NCBI GenBank assembly: GCA_011009095.1
Contig: VTPC01090546.1
Location: forward strand, 94,136-158,135
Reading direction: 5' to 3'
Length of the DNA stretch: 64,000 bases
From: Ignelater luminosus
Lineage: Eukaryota; Arthropoda; Insecta; Coleoptera; Elateridae
This document shows, piece after piece, positions 1 through 12,422 of the stretch (its first letter is position 1; the number at the start of each line of letters is the position of its first letter). The notes beneath the pieces were generated by a model. It was not told the origin of the DNA and ran no database searches. It worked only from the letters and a program-made list of their open reading frames with translations. The position numbers and the translations under genes were made by a program.

Positions 1-2820
1 AAAAAAGAGTTGGACACATTTTACGTTTTGGTCTTTGTAAAGTCGTAACTTGTGTTAGACACTTATGAGCTGTATTTACACTCAAAATCCTACCGTATTT
101 TATATTTGTGCTGGTATAAAACACATCAAATACTTTGGCAAATATTGGAAAACTTCTGATTTACTACGCTATACATTTTGGAAGGTTTTTTTTGTACGTT
201 TTATGTTACTACAATAGTCGTAAAATAAAACCTAAGTGGTGTTTGCCAAATAAGCGACTTATATTTATTGGACCACCCAAAATATTATTGCGAATTCGTT
301 CGCGAAATTTATTTTAATCTTAAATGTTACGAGCAAATAATATTGACACTCAGAAATTCCCTTTTCGGGTATAATAAGGAAATAAACATTATCTTGTTAG
401 CAAAGAGATATAATCAGACTGAAATATATAATAATAATAATCATTTTATTTCATTTCATCTCCATTATCCAAGCAGAAAAAGGTAAGCGTCTATTCACTT
501 TTATTACTTAATATAAAAAGATGTATAAAAAAGCATAAGAGAAAATGAGACGAGAAGAAGGCGAGTCGAGTCTATACACATAAATTGACATTGAAAGCGC
601 TTATTGTTCTGCTTTTTACTTTGTTTTGAGATAATTACAAGAGTGTTATTGCTATCTCTTCGGGAAACATTATGGATCAATACCATAAACAAAAAGGAAA
701 TTAACAAAAACCGAACAAAAGCTTTGAATAACAATTTGTTTTGTTCGTTTAATTTTTTTTACTTCAAATAACAAGCAAAAATCAGGAATGTTGTTCACGA
801 GAATATTTTTTAACGCTTGCTTATCGCCTTTGTATCATGCTTTCGGATGTTGCGTTATCTAAAAGTACCCTAGGGAGTCCTAAAAAATGTCTCACAAAGT
901 TATATGTCTGCTATTATCATAACATAAACGATCACGAACCGAAATTTCGCGTTTTAATATTTAAAGTAGCTCCATTTCTACTGTTTTTTCTCTCGACTGT
1001 CACTTACTTTAAAATTTACGGAGTTGTCTTTTTAATGTTCGTTGTAGAATGTCTTGCCATTATTTAAAAATGGCTGTATTAATTATTAACTCGGTCGTTG
1101 TGTTAAGCAAAATATATACTCGACACGCTGTGAGATTTCTACAGCTTTCATTTGCTGATGTTCTATGAAGCCTCTTATATTGATTTAGTCCACGTTAACT
1201 TATTTCCAGCCTTATCGACAAAGAAAAAAAACAAACATATATTTAATTCAATCCAACTAGATATTTAGTAATTTCTATATTTCATCACTGACGATTGTTG
1301 ATCTATAAACATGATTACCGATTACGAATTTGTACAAATATTTATATTTCTATTGTTCAAACTGTTCGATTTATTCAGTTGAAATGCCCCTCAGCAACAG
1401 AAAGGAAAATATAAAAATGCCAATTTTCATCAAACTTAACACCTCAATGCCCTTGAGCATGTTACAGTAAAATTAACTGTGGATAACAGCCATTACGCTT
1501 TTTGTTTTGTTGCAGGCAAAATCAGGTTTCTCAATCCTGTTACATCATTAAATTCGAAGCATTAAACTTTGACACTTTAAAGCTCGCACACAAAGGAGTA
1601 ACTCAATACGTTTGGGTTACAAGGTAAATCGACGATCACGCTAGGTTAATTCTAGAAACGAATTCCGCTATATCAGTCTCCAACAAAACATTTTATTTTA
1701 TTGATCAAAAAATACAAGAATAATTTTAAAAGGATGCATAGTAAAAAATGACTTTTCTGGATTTAAACAGGGTTGTACTCAAAAATACTGCAGATTTTAA
1801 TAAGAAGATACAGAATTCTTTCCATTAGAACAGAATCTTTTTGAATTACAAGGACTCAAGAAGGATGAGTATCCTGTCAACAATGAAGAACCAGAACAAA
1901 ATACTTAAGGAAAACGACACCATCACTTACTAATGTGACATTAAATTCCCAACGGCACATTACAGAACGGTAACCAAAACCAAAGGAGTGGAATTCCAGA
2001 ATTATCCCAAACCCATTTCAAAATAAAATTAAAATCGAAACTGCTTAGTTAGAACCATGGCCAGACCAAAGTCCCAGAGGATGTTCTCAAATTTAAGAAG
2101 TGCTAGGATTCAGATAATTAATCGTGCAGTGAAAAACTTTTAGCATCAGTTTTCTTATAGAATTTCCTTTTTTCTTATTTTTGTTTCGCAAAGGCATTTT
2201 CAAGAAACCAAAAACAGAAAAATCTTTAAAACTTATTCAGGTTAATTCACAAAAATTTAGAGATTAATTATTAATCTGAATCTGTTGCTGATTAATTATT
2301 AATTAGCCCAAAATACCAAAATAGCCCAATTGGTATAAAAAGCTTGATTAGCCCAAACACATCGACTACTTTGACAAGCGTAAGCACCTTGGAACCCCAG
2401 GAGACATCTGAGCAATTAGACTTGATCCAATCTGGATTCGAATCTTTCAGAATTGGTTCGTTAGTATACAGGGTGCTCTTTAGGAAATATTCTGGGACCC
2501 TCTGATTACAATTTTTTATTTCCTAAAAATGCATTATTTTTGTTTTACACTCAAGTCAAGAATTTCTTTTTGTAGGTTCTGGAATATAATTCGATACTCT
2601 CGTGAAGCAGTTAGATTGTAATAATCAGGCCTCTTTTGCTTTCCGGTATATGAATTGTCTTTTCTTGAAGAGATTTTTATAGTCTTTTCATGCACACATT
2701 TTTCCTAGTCTGAAGTCTTACAAATAAGTCTGTAGAACATTACGAGGAGATACTTATTACTTTCTCATATCGTTCTGGGTACAGCCCTGCGCTCAGTGGA
2801 TGCCGAAATTATATCGCCTT
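1..2820. other. No gene recognised; AT-rich sequence
   Basis: Short open frames occur on both strands, but none resembles a known family or has convincing start context. A short ACAGGGTG-type motif at 2468-2475 resembles ends of dispersed insect repeats; otherwise I see nothing that can be named. Confidence 0.5.
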
Positions 2821-2889
2821 TATTAATAAATTAATAAGTTTTGTTTACATTGTAAACTTAAAATAAAAAAAAGCTAAACTTAAATACAT

Positions 2890-2952
2890 GCAATCTAATC
2901 CCCTGGCAAAATTTAGCCAAAGGCTACTCTGTTTAACCAAGGGATTAGATGC
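2890..2952 (-). other. Stem-loop in the LINE 3' untranslated region
   Basis: Two arms, GCAATCTAATCCCCTGG and CCAAGGGATTAGATGC, face each other about 30 bases apart, with a smaller hairpin (AGCCAAAGGCT) in the loop. The position just before the LINE 3' end fits the 3' structures that the reverse transcriptases of some LINE groups recognise; that role is inferred here. Confidence 0.5.
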
Positions 2953-3037
2953 AAAGTAAAAAAATAAACATAAAGGAAATAAGCAATTCTAACTGCAAAG
3001 CAGTAGACAGGTAGGCAGATGATGAAGGGACAAAGAA

Positions 3038-5320
3038 TTATTGGTTACTGAAAAGGAAGTGTCTTAAATTTCGTTTAAAAGTTTTTAAATTGAGACCTCG
3101 CATATCGAATGGCAAAGAATTATAAAACTTGACAGCATTATATATAAAACTTCTCCAAAACAATAAAGACGTATGAAGAGGCATAGTGAGCATATAATTA
3201 TACCCAGTATTTGCAGAGTGCACCTGTATCCCAGGTATCAATTCAGAACTAAGAGATGTAGAACTTTTTGTTGAAAGTAGAGTATATGTATACACTCCCA
3301 AATGATACTTCCAATGATTTTCCATATTTAACCAGCCTAGGCCTGAAATCTTTTACGTAACAGAGTCATAACGACGTAAATTGTAAATAAATCGACAACA
3401 CCAATTTTTTGAGAATGTGGTACTTGTCACATGCATCAAGACAAGGACTATAAATAATGTTACAGTAATTGAAATGTGATAAGACCAATGATTCAGAGAG
3501 CATCTTCTTTTGAGCAAAATTCAAAATTTCTCGATTGGCATATAACAGTTTTAAGAAAGAGTAAGTTTTCTGAAGTAATTTACAGACATGTTGTTTAAAT
3601 CGTAAGTTAGCGTCTAACATAAGTCCTAAGTTCCTAGCTGAATCTACAACTGGAATTTGCTGATTATTGAGGCGTAGATTATGATCGTTTTTAACCGTTA
3701 GGGTGTGGTTTCGATTTCCAAAAAATAGTAAACAAGATTCATTGCTGTTTACTGTAAGAAAGCTGAGTGATCTTTTGCAGGTCACGATTGATGTCTTCAT
3801 AGGCCTAGGCCCTTTCGTAAAAAGCAAGATTTGTATATTTGCGTATCGTCGGTATACGCTTCAATTTTACAGTTATTAACAGACTTTAGAATATCTGCTG
3901 TGTAGATAATGTACAACAAAGGTCCCAAGACTGAACCTTGAGGTACGCCAGACGTAATAGGGTAAGAAACAGAAAATCTATTGTTATGCTGTATCATTAA
4001 GGTTCTATCAGACAGATAAGATTTAATCAGATTTACAGCAGGTTCAACGAAACCATAATATTGTAATTTTGCGCATATGAGATCGTGACTGATGTTATCA
4101 AAAGCTTTTGAGAAATCTAGCAAAATCAAGGCAGTAATTAATTTTTTATCAGAAGAGTTAATAATATTATTCGTAACAAAAGCGAGAGAGTCTGCCGTAC
4201 TAAATCCCTCCCTAAAGCCGGATGTACACGTAGGCAAAAGTTCATTACTGTTGAAAAAGTTATACATTTGTTTATGTTAAACTTTCTCAAAAATTTTAGA
4301 TAAACAAGGTAAAATACTAATTATTCGCAAATCAGTAAAATTCTTTGGATTTGTAACTTTAGGTAGAGAAAGTCCAACAGCACTTTTCCATGCAGACGGA
4401 AAATGACCTACTGCAATACAACAGTTAATAATATGGGTAATGAATTTATTAATGAATGGGCTACAGTATTTCAACATAATCAAAGAAATATTATCAGTAT
4501 CTAAAGCATTGGATTTTAAATTATGTAAGATATTGTGTACTTCATTTACAGTAGTAAGAAAAAAAGAAAAATGAGTATCAGAATTATAATTATTTAAGTA
4601 ATATTGAATTTGGTTAATGCAGTTATTATTTGAAGGCTGACTTGAGGAGCTGAAATAATCTCCAATCGAATTACGATCAGCTAGGTATGAGGGAATATTA
4701 CGAATAGTCGCACCTCGTACGTTGAGGTTGGTTAGGGCTTTCTATAATCCGCGAGAATCTTTTTCCCTAGAGAATGTGTCTAGATATGCTCTTTTTTCTC
4801 GCCGCACAGAAGCTACCGTAAAGTTCCTTAACTCTTTGTACCTATTCCAATCAGAGACGGATTTAGTACGCCTGTAGTTCCTCAAGGCACTGTCACGTTT
4901 TCTCATGATTGCTTTTAAGTTGTCGGTCAGCCAAGGAACTTTTGGCTTGGTGTCTTTAACTTCCTTTGTCTGGGCGTGAGCATCAAAGACCGACAAAATA
5001 AAAGCCATGAATAGGGATAACTTATTATCAATATCACGTTCTTGAATTAAGTCATTCCAGGGATATAACTCTAAATCATTCAACAAGTCCCGGTAAAAAT
5101 TACGAAAACATCGAACACGTATAATTTTAGGTTCAGGTCTATACAAAGAAATATTTAATTCACAGTACGTCGCTCTATGATCCGATATATTGTCAGCATT
5201 GAGCGTACTGAAACTGTTAATCGTAGCCGTGTTATTTACAAAAATAGAATGGATTAATGTACTAATAGAGTTCGACATTCTTGTGGGTTTATTCAGAATT
5301 TGTGTTAGTTTTCATATTGA
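3038..5320 (-). pseudogene. LINE ORF2 remnant (endonuclease end and reverse transcriptase)
   Basis: It encoded the endonuclease/reverse transcriptase that nicks the target and copies LINE RNA in the nucleus. From 5' to 3' I can read the end of the endonuclease (ISDHRATY, about 5180), a basic linker (to 4742), RT block LPCLSKIFEK (about 4290), LLDFSKAFDNISHDL (about 4130), SGVPQGSVLGPLLY (about 3930), the catalytic box as YTDDTQIY (usual form YADD), then thumb and C-terminal segments to 3038. From 5320 to about 3830 the frame is constant but carries stops at 4742-4744 and 4277-4279; another lies near 5322. A deletion or frameshift near 3800-3830 removes sequence right after the catalytic box, and a further shift lies between 3326 and 3366. 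It cannot make a working enzyme. Confidence 0.85.
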
Positions 5321-5400
5321 CAAGCTATATAGTTCCTAAATCGTCAAGTTAATGTGCATGCTAATGTTGTTTTAAGAGTTATTAACCGTACAGTAACGCT

Positions 5401-6977
5401 ACAGTCATCCTAACATTAGGTTCTGTATTGGAAATCGACGCATTTCCTATATGGTCAAGACAGCGCTAATACTGAGTTGTTTTGAGGATTAGTAACGATG
5501 CCGTATATGCGTCTAGCTAACTAAGTTGGTCTCGACCGAACAGTTACCGCATAGGACCTGACCAGATTTCTCTGTGCTGGTTTTAGCACGAGTAACTGCA
5601 TAGTTTCTGTAAGGTTCCTGTACGGTTTAGACTTTTGTGCTACTAGGGTATTTACAGGGAAAAATATTTAAAATACAAAAACTACATATGGATATTTATA
5701 AGAATAAATGACTTACTAACGAAAATTCGCTAATTACGAAATTTTCCTAACGACTCTGTGTACATTTAGAGCACTTGTAAACGCGTGGCGCCACCGAGTG
5801 GCTATACTAGCGTCTCACCGGCCCCACCAAGTGGCGCTACTTAGTCGATCGTATGTAGTGCATTCACGACTGAGACGTGACACTTGAAATTGTCTTCAAG
5901 TTTTTTTAATTTTTGATAACATTTTAATACACTACAGTAGGCATGCGTTTTAGTTCGGGTGGAACAGTATTATTAATGAAGTATCAGCACATTCTGCGTT
6001 CTCCTTCTGCGACGCGTCTCCGTCCACAATCAGTTTCGATGTATGCAATACTGACAGACCGGTTGACAAGTTGACAATTCTGAACCTTTATGAATGAATT
6101 AAAAGCAGGCGATTCTAAGTTTTTCAATTGCTTACGTATTGTGATTATCTTTAAAAAATGAACTAATGCCCAAAATAAGAAAGCCATGATAATGGATAAG
6201 ATATTAAACTTTATTAGTAATGAATATAAAAGGACATTGTTCAAAGAATTGAATTTGTATGAAACATAAAACAGCAATCATGACAAAAGGCAATGAAAAT
6301 AATGTAAGTAATAGGAAATAGAATACTTGATATATATAAATTAGAATAAAAAAAGGAGTTTGTGAAAAAGAATAGATTAAGATGGAGGGGAGTAACTAGG
6401 TTTTTGTTGTTTAAACAAAAGGAGTTGATAAAAAAAATTGTAGAGCAGAAGGTTGTTATTTGAGTTATTTTAAAGAAATTTCAAAAAATTTTGTTAATAA
6501 AATAGAAAACTATATTCGTGAAGTAATATGTGTTGAAGTTATTCATTGTACTCTACTTATTTGATGTATGTGATGGCACAACATTTATAAATTTTTTTAA
6601 ATAAAAGAGTGCAAACAAGGTAATTTGGAATATTTTATTGTGGTTAAAAGAAAAAAGCAAATATAATTATCAGCGACAGAAAGAAGGAAAAGGCTTATTA
6701 GTGAGGAAACAAGAAGGAAAAACTGGAAAGACTAGCGTGAGTGTTTTCATATAAAATAGACGAATGAGATCAAAGCTTGTTAACGTAAAACAAACAATAA
6801 AAAAAAGAATTTTATTCAATCTTAATTACATGAACTTCTAAAATGAACATCATATTTAAAGTGATTCCATATTTTGAACTTTTGTGTTTTTCGTCAAGTT
6901 CCAAATAAATTTGGCTTTATAATCAATAAATAAAAAGAATTTAGAACTTTTAAAGAAAAGTAATAGAATATCTAAGT
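5401..6977. other. No gene recognised
   Basis: Nothing codes convincingly. A GC-richer patch at about 5785-5840 holds the palindrome GTGGCGCCAC and two near copies of CCACCRAGTGGC. Purine-rich, A-rich sequence fills 6300-6800; part of it (about 6660-6740) resembles 21640-21720. Confidence 0.45.
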
Positions 6978-6979
6978 TA

Positions 6980-7005
6980 CGAGGGTGGTCTGAAAAGTTT
7001 CCGAC
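6980..7005 (+). repeat. Mariner left terminal inverted repeat
   Basis: This 26-bp end matches the reverse complement of 8252-8277 without a mismatch. TA precedes it. Confidence 0.95.
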
Positions 7006-7060
7006 TTAACAAAGATACAAGACATTTTTTCTGAAAATTTTTTTTTATTTTTCAACATAT

Positions 7061-8104
7061 TTAGTCTTCTTGTAACTCTACACACTTCTCCCAGCGATGC
7101 TCCCATCTCTGTAACCCGTCCAAATAGTACTCGGCATTTTTCTCTGCAAAATAATTGTTCACGAAGGTGATTGCCTCTTCATTTGACGAAAATCTTTGTC
7201 CTCCGAGCGCAATTTTTAGATGAGGGAACAAAAAGAAGTCGCTTGGGGCTAGATCTGGTGAGTAAGGCGGATGGTCAAGCAGTTCAAACCGTAATTCGTG
7301 GATTTTCGCCATGGCAACCGCTGAGGTGTGAGACGGTGCGTTGTCTTGGTGAAACAGGATTTTCTTTTTCTGCAAATGTGGCCGTTTTTTCGCAAGTTCT
7401 GCCTTCAGCTTGTCAAGTAATGATGCATAGTATGCTCCTGTAATAGTTTTTCCTTTTTGAAGATAGTCGATTAGAATAACTCCACGACTATCCCAAAAAA
7501 CAGTCGCCATCACTTTCCCAGCCGAAAAAACAGTTTTTGCTTTTTTTGGAGCCGGTTCCCCCTTTGCAGTCCACTGTTTGGACTGTATTTTTGTTTCGGG
7601 CGTATAATGGTGTATCCAAGTTTCATCTACAGTAATTAATCGGCGCCAAAACTCGGATTTATTTCGCCTAAACTGCGCCAAAAGAGCGTTTGAAATATTC
7701 ATTCGAACACGTTTTTGGTCTAACGTGAGCAAACGCGGCACCCAACGCGCGGACAGCTTTCTCATGCCTAAATGTTGATTTAATATGTGACAAACACGTT
7801 CTTTTGACATGTTCATTACCTCTGCTATCTCTCTCACTTTAATTCGGCGGTCGTCTAGCACCATTTGGTGAACTTTGGCGATGTTTTCGTCGGTAGTTGC
7901 AGTTTTTGGACGTCCCGAACGTTCATCGTCTCCCAAGCTCTTACGGCCACGTTTAAATTCAGCAGCCCAAACTTTCACTGTGGTAAATGATGGTGCAGAG
8001 TCCCCATACACAGAATCCAACTCATCTTTTATTTGCGAAGGCGTATTGCCTTTCAAAAACAAATATTTAATGACAGCTCGATACTCGATTTTGTCCATTT
8101 TCAC
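7061..8104 (-). CDS. Mariner transposase, D,D34D, full length
   Basis: It cuts and pastes the mariner element by binding its inverted ends and inserting at TA. The 347-residue length is normal for the family. The N-terminal half holds two helix-turn-helix DNA-binding regions (about residues 8-55 and 85-115) with the linker SGRPKT (residues 63-68). The catalytic half shows TVDETWIHHY (first Asp near residue 157), HQDNAPSH (second Asp near residue 251) and YSPDLAPSDFFLFP (third Asp), with 34 residues between the second and third Asp, the mariner spacing. WVPRLLT stands where mariners usually have WVPHEL. Either Met 1 or Met 3 could start; both give a complete protein. There are no stops or shifts. 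No intron is expected or seen. Confidence 0.96.
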   Translation of the reverse strand: MKMDKIEYRAVIKYLFLKGNTPSQIKDELDSVYGDSAPSFTTVKVWAAEFKRGRKSLGDDERSGRPKTATTDENIAKVHQMVLDDRRIKVREIAEVMNMSKERVCHILNQHLGMRKLSARWVPRLLTLDQKRVRMNISNALLAQFRRNKSEFWRRLITVDETWIHHYTPETKIQSKQWTAKGEPAPKKAKTVFSAGKVMATVFWDSRGVILIDYLQKGKTITGAYYASLLDKLKAELAKKRPHLQKKKILFHQDNAPSHTSAVAMAKIHELRFELLDHPPYSPDLAPSDFFLFPHLKIALGGQRFSSNEEAITFVNNYFAEKNAEYYLDGLQRWEHRWEKCVELQED

Positions 8105-8251
8105 AAAAAAAACTCACATCAACTCACTCAAACGACTGTTACATAAAAACTGCGCGTCCAAAATGGCTGAAACTTTGGTGAGTAACTGTCAACATATGAA
8201 CAACGAAATTCAGTAGCTTTTATTTACGAGTGCTGCCATCTTCACGTTGAG

Positions 8252-8277
8252 GTCGGAAACTTTTCAGACCACCCTCG
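8252..8277 (-). repeat. Mariner right terminal inverted repeat
   Basis: Perfect partner of 6980-7005, followed by the duplicated TA. It lies 148 bp upstream of the transposase start. Confidence 0.95.
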
Positions 8278-8279
8278 TA

Positions 8280-11200
8280 TACTTACATTCTAATATCTAA
8301 TTTTGTTTTGGAGCAAAATTGGAATCCTTCAGTGAATTTACCGAACTTTTTTGTGTGAGGACATGTCAGTGTAATCACAAACTGGAAATACAAAAGTGCA
8401 TCTTCATAAGGTTGGACACGCATACAGGATCTGAACATCGTTTCTATAGGATAGAAGATTTCTGGTGAAGAACGAAGAGGACGAAAAGGAAAATTAAGTT
8501 GTGGTGGTAATATTAGAAAAAAATTGATAATAAAAAAAGGTGATAAGAGAAATAAAAGTGACGTAGATTATTAATATTTCAAAAAAAAACAAAAAGTAGT
8601 ATAAGCAAATTTGCAACAATTCTTTGAGAAGCTAAATTGACAGATAAATGAAGTTTATTTCCAAAAAGCATGATGGCCTTCAAAAACAGATCAAGTTGAG
8701 TAAAAGGTGCATGACATTTAACCCTCAAATTTATTTGACATATAAAATTGAATAATTTCAAAAACAGCAAGATTCAAATCCATCAAAGTATGTATCAACA
8801 ACTAGTAGCTTGGAAAACGCCAGTATAAAGAGCTCAATGCCACTTCAGCGGCGCGGTGCCATGTGAAGTTTAAAGTTATATCGGCACAGCATCAGATGGG
8901 ACGCCAATACCACGCTACGCTAAAGTCCAATTATACCAAACACCTCCTAATAGAACACAGTCGTCCTATGACCCTAAACAGATTACATTTTTACATTTTT
9001 TTTAGAAGCGTTCGAAATTTATTAACATGAACACAAAGTAACTGTAATGAATGAGAATATTGACTTAATTATATCGTATCACCATTGCTGCAAGTGTTAA
9101 ATGAAACATGAAACCATCGTTTCTGGTTAGACCTTGGACGAAATTAGCTAATTACTATCACAACTTGTTTATTTATGCCTTTGTAAATGGTATTGTAATA
9201 TTGAAACGCGTCAGGTGAATAAAATAAGATTATATTAGTGAGTGTACTCAATTAAGTACTTGAACAGCAAATTAGTGTCCATACTATTTAGTTTTTCATT
9301 TTTATCCATAAAGATTTATTTTCTACAATACCAAAGCAAAACAAGACAAGATCCATTTTATTTATGAGTTTCAAATCCTACAAAATTTCCTCTTTAAGAC
9401 CATTATAAATATGCTGCTAATTTCTTCTGACTATAATCTTACTTGTTACTTTACCGTTGAGTGGAACTTCGTCGAGATGCCGCCGTCGTAAAGATTTAGA
9501 TGAACTAAAAGTTGTCACGTAGATTGAGAACTTAACAAGCCCTTTTCAATTTTAATTAAGAATAACAAAGTACTTGATGTTTCATCAAATTCCAAATTAA
9601 ATTCGTGCGGAGTGTTTACACATAATGCTAGATCAATCTGTAGAGACCTCGCAATCTGACTAGTAGTTACAAGTTTGGCCAAAAACCGCAAACACTCGGT
9701 ATCATCGCCTAATTACAAAAGAAAGGTTCACAAAGCTTTTAAATCGGAACAACGTTCATAAGCTCAATAAAGGCTTCTATATTACCATAAAATCACAATG
9801 TGAATCACTACAGAGGCTCAAACTAAATTCGCCTAATTACGTTTCTAACTCCCGGCCCTTTGTTCTTAAAAATAAATCGACTTAAAGCTTTCGAACAAAC
9901 CAATAATCTCACCTGATCGATTCAAATTCACCCATAACGCACAGTCAAATTACTTTCAATTACAACTAAACAAAAAACTTTGGACATCACCCCCAGAAAA
10001 AATATTGAAACAGCTCACTTTGTCGGAATGGTTTTGCAGAACCGTTTAGGATTACTAATTCTAGTAGCCAAAATATCTACGGAAACGACTAATAAACATA
10101 ACGAAGGAATAATAATTATTATTTCTAATAGAAACTGTTTTTAATAAAACAGAAGTGTAGATAAATATGAATCAATAACTTATGCAATATAGCAACTTTT
10201 CTAGAGTTGACAGAATTGCACCTTTCTATTTGGAAACGCAATCAGATTACTCAGCCTGATAACCTGTCAACTTCCTGACGACAAGAAAGAATCTTTTACT
10301 GTGAACACAAATGGGAAATAACGCACTCTAGGGACTAAAAAGTAAACGAGAAAAGGCACCATTATTACGTCTACTCACTAAGAATGTGCAACTGCATTTT
10401 TCTGGACCAACAAAACGAATCTAATTTTAATTATTCTTAAATAAATACGTGAAGCGGAACGGCTTCTCTAATAACTAGTAGATTATCCTTTTTAAATTTG
10501 TTAGTTTTAGGAAATTCGAATATCCCGTTTTATAACAAAATTTATTTTCTAGAAGAAACTCTTCTTGTACTGAACTCTCTTATAAACGACTTTTCTTTGT
10601 TAGAAATGTCTGTCAGTTGTGACTGTCGTTCGTTGTACTCAAGTCTACTTTCTTTTATAAATTATAACTTTTGAAAATTAAATACCTTCCTGCTACATTA
10701 TTTATGAATACGATGTGAATACCTTCTCATTAATAAAACAGAGATATTATTTATATAAAATCAAATGTACAATTTTCAATTTCCTCTCTTTTGATTGGCC
10801 ATAATAATTAAAGCATACAATTTTCAATTGTGTATACATAAATATAAGCTCTTAGTATTAACGCTACCAGAAACTTTTAATTAATATCGAAATTACGTTT
10901 CAAATAACGAAACGGTAAAAAAATACCGTCTACCGTTTATTTGAAAATATAAATAATAAAAAGCTCACCGTGCACGCATTGATTTTACAGGTATAATTTT
11001 TTTTCCTTTTTTATTGTGATTAATTTATCATCTGCAAACATTCAGTCCACAAGCTAGTTTTATTATTAAAGCCAACATAATAGCAAGACACACTACTCTT
11101 GTTAAAATTCAAAAATAACAAGCCGTATTATCTAATAGTCGTGTCAGAATGATGTATAGAACAAAATGTGTATAGATATTTCACAAACAGTGCCGTGTGA

Positions 11201-11666
11201 ATAAATTTCAGGAGGTGAGCATAAGCTGTCTGCAATATTTTAAAATGCTTTCACGCTAATGTGATAGTGGTGGCAAAAACAGAGCTTTCAATTTTGACGA
11301 TGTTGCATTAGTTAGCGTAGCCGATTTTACGTTTTATAAAATACCTGCAATTTATAACTGTTTTTGCTTCTGTATTGTAACAAGTTAAACCTCTAGTTTC
11401 GTTTACCCCGAAAACATTTGGTGTAAAATGTACATATTAAATCAAATCCCAAAATGTTGAATGTATTTATCTGCTACCAGATTGCCTATTTAGTTGTCAG
11501 AAAGAGATATAAATTTTTTTACGTGTTACAAGAATTGAACTGTAAAACATATTAAACAAGATAAATTTTGAGATACTCTATATAAATCTGTAAAGTGTTA
11601 TAGAAAGATTATAAGCATTTGCGTGGAATAACGCGCTTCTGATGCTCTTCAAATTTACTAACAAAG
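8280..11666. other. No gene recognised
   Basis: About 3.4 kb of AT-rich sequence with scattered short frames. I find no family motif, terminal repeat or RNA gene. Confidence 0.5.
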
Positions 11667-11759
11667 TACAGGGTCTGCCCAAAAAATATTGAAACTGCAT
11701 TCATGAAAACAAATTTAACCCACAATGGGTAAAATTGCTTAAAATAACATCCTTCTGAC

Positions 11760-11773
11760 TAGAGTGCGGATTT
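11760..11773 (+). repeat. hAT-A left inverted repeat with 8-bp duplication
   Basis: TAGAGTGCGGATTT, preceded by CTTCTGAC at 11752-11759. Confidence 0.93.
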
Positions 11774-12422
11774 ATAGGAATAATGCTTTTTTTACATATT
11801 AATAGCAGTACAAAAAGACATTGAAATAAGTGAGAATCGCAATTAAAGGAATCATTTAACTAATTTTCATAATGCTTTTTGCTTTTTTTTGGGACTTTTT
11901 GCTATTTTTTTGAATAATGCTTATTTTGTGCATTTTTTGTCAGTCGCAAGAAAAAAAAATCATAATATCCTTACACTTTTCTTGTCTACAGTATATTTAT
12001 TTTCTATTTCTTCAAAATACTTTCTATAAATTCTTTCTCTAGCAGCAATTGTCTACATTATTTTTTAAACATTTTGTTTTTACGGTAAATTTCATGACAA
12101 TATTTTCAAGGATTTCTTAAAATATCATTATTTATCGTTATATATTGAATACCATCTGGCCGCTCACCGATCCGGAGCCTGTCGGAGCCGTTACACATGG
12201 TCCCGGCAGCTCTTTGTCCCTAGGATAAGCTGTGAAAACAGTTAGTTCTTATAGGTTTTAAGATTTATTTGACAAATGCTTCAGTTTTACTGGGTTAATC
12301 AAAGTGTTGGTATCGTGCGTGTATGTAATGTTGCTGGTAGATTGAAAAAGCTTCGTTTCATTTTATTATAACTTAATCTTTTGTGTTGTTTTTTGTTTTT
12401 AATAAAATAAGACTGTGTTACA

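Larger units (their letters stand above)
2825..5400 (-). mobile_element. 5'-truncated CR1-like LINE
   Basis: A non-LTR retrotransposon on the minus strand. It keeps the end of the endonuclease domain, the linker, the reverse transcriptase and a short 3' untranslated region. The 5' part of the endonuclease and any ORF1 are missing, which fits the usual 5' truncation of LINE insertions; the upper limit near 5400 is approximate because similarity fades. The 3' tail near 2825 is AT-rich and preceded by a stem-loop. No clear target duplication is visible. The clade call (CR1 group rather than Jockey) rests on reverse-transcriptase motifs only. Confidence 0.8.
6980..8277 (-). mobile_element. Complete mariner transposon
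   Basis: A 1298-bp Tc1/mariner element, the usual size for mariner. The two ends are perfect 26-bp inverted repeats beginning CGAGGGTGGTCTGAAAAG, flanked by TA at 6978-6979 and 8278-8279, the duplicated target of this superfamily. It encloses one uninterrupted transposase gene on the minus strand. Perfect ends and an unbroken reading frame suggest a recent insertion. Whether it can still move cannot be told from one copy. Confidence 0.96.

Noticed and set aside
135-486. Two overlapping plus-strand open frames
   Set aside because: Short, AT-driven composition, no family similarity and no promoter or splice signals around them.
7171-8216. Plus-strand frames opposite the mariner transposase
   Set aside because: They are antisense shadows of a well-supported gene.
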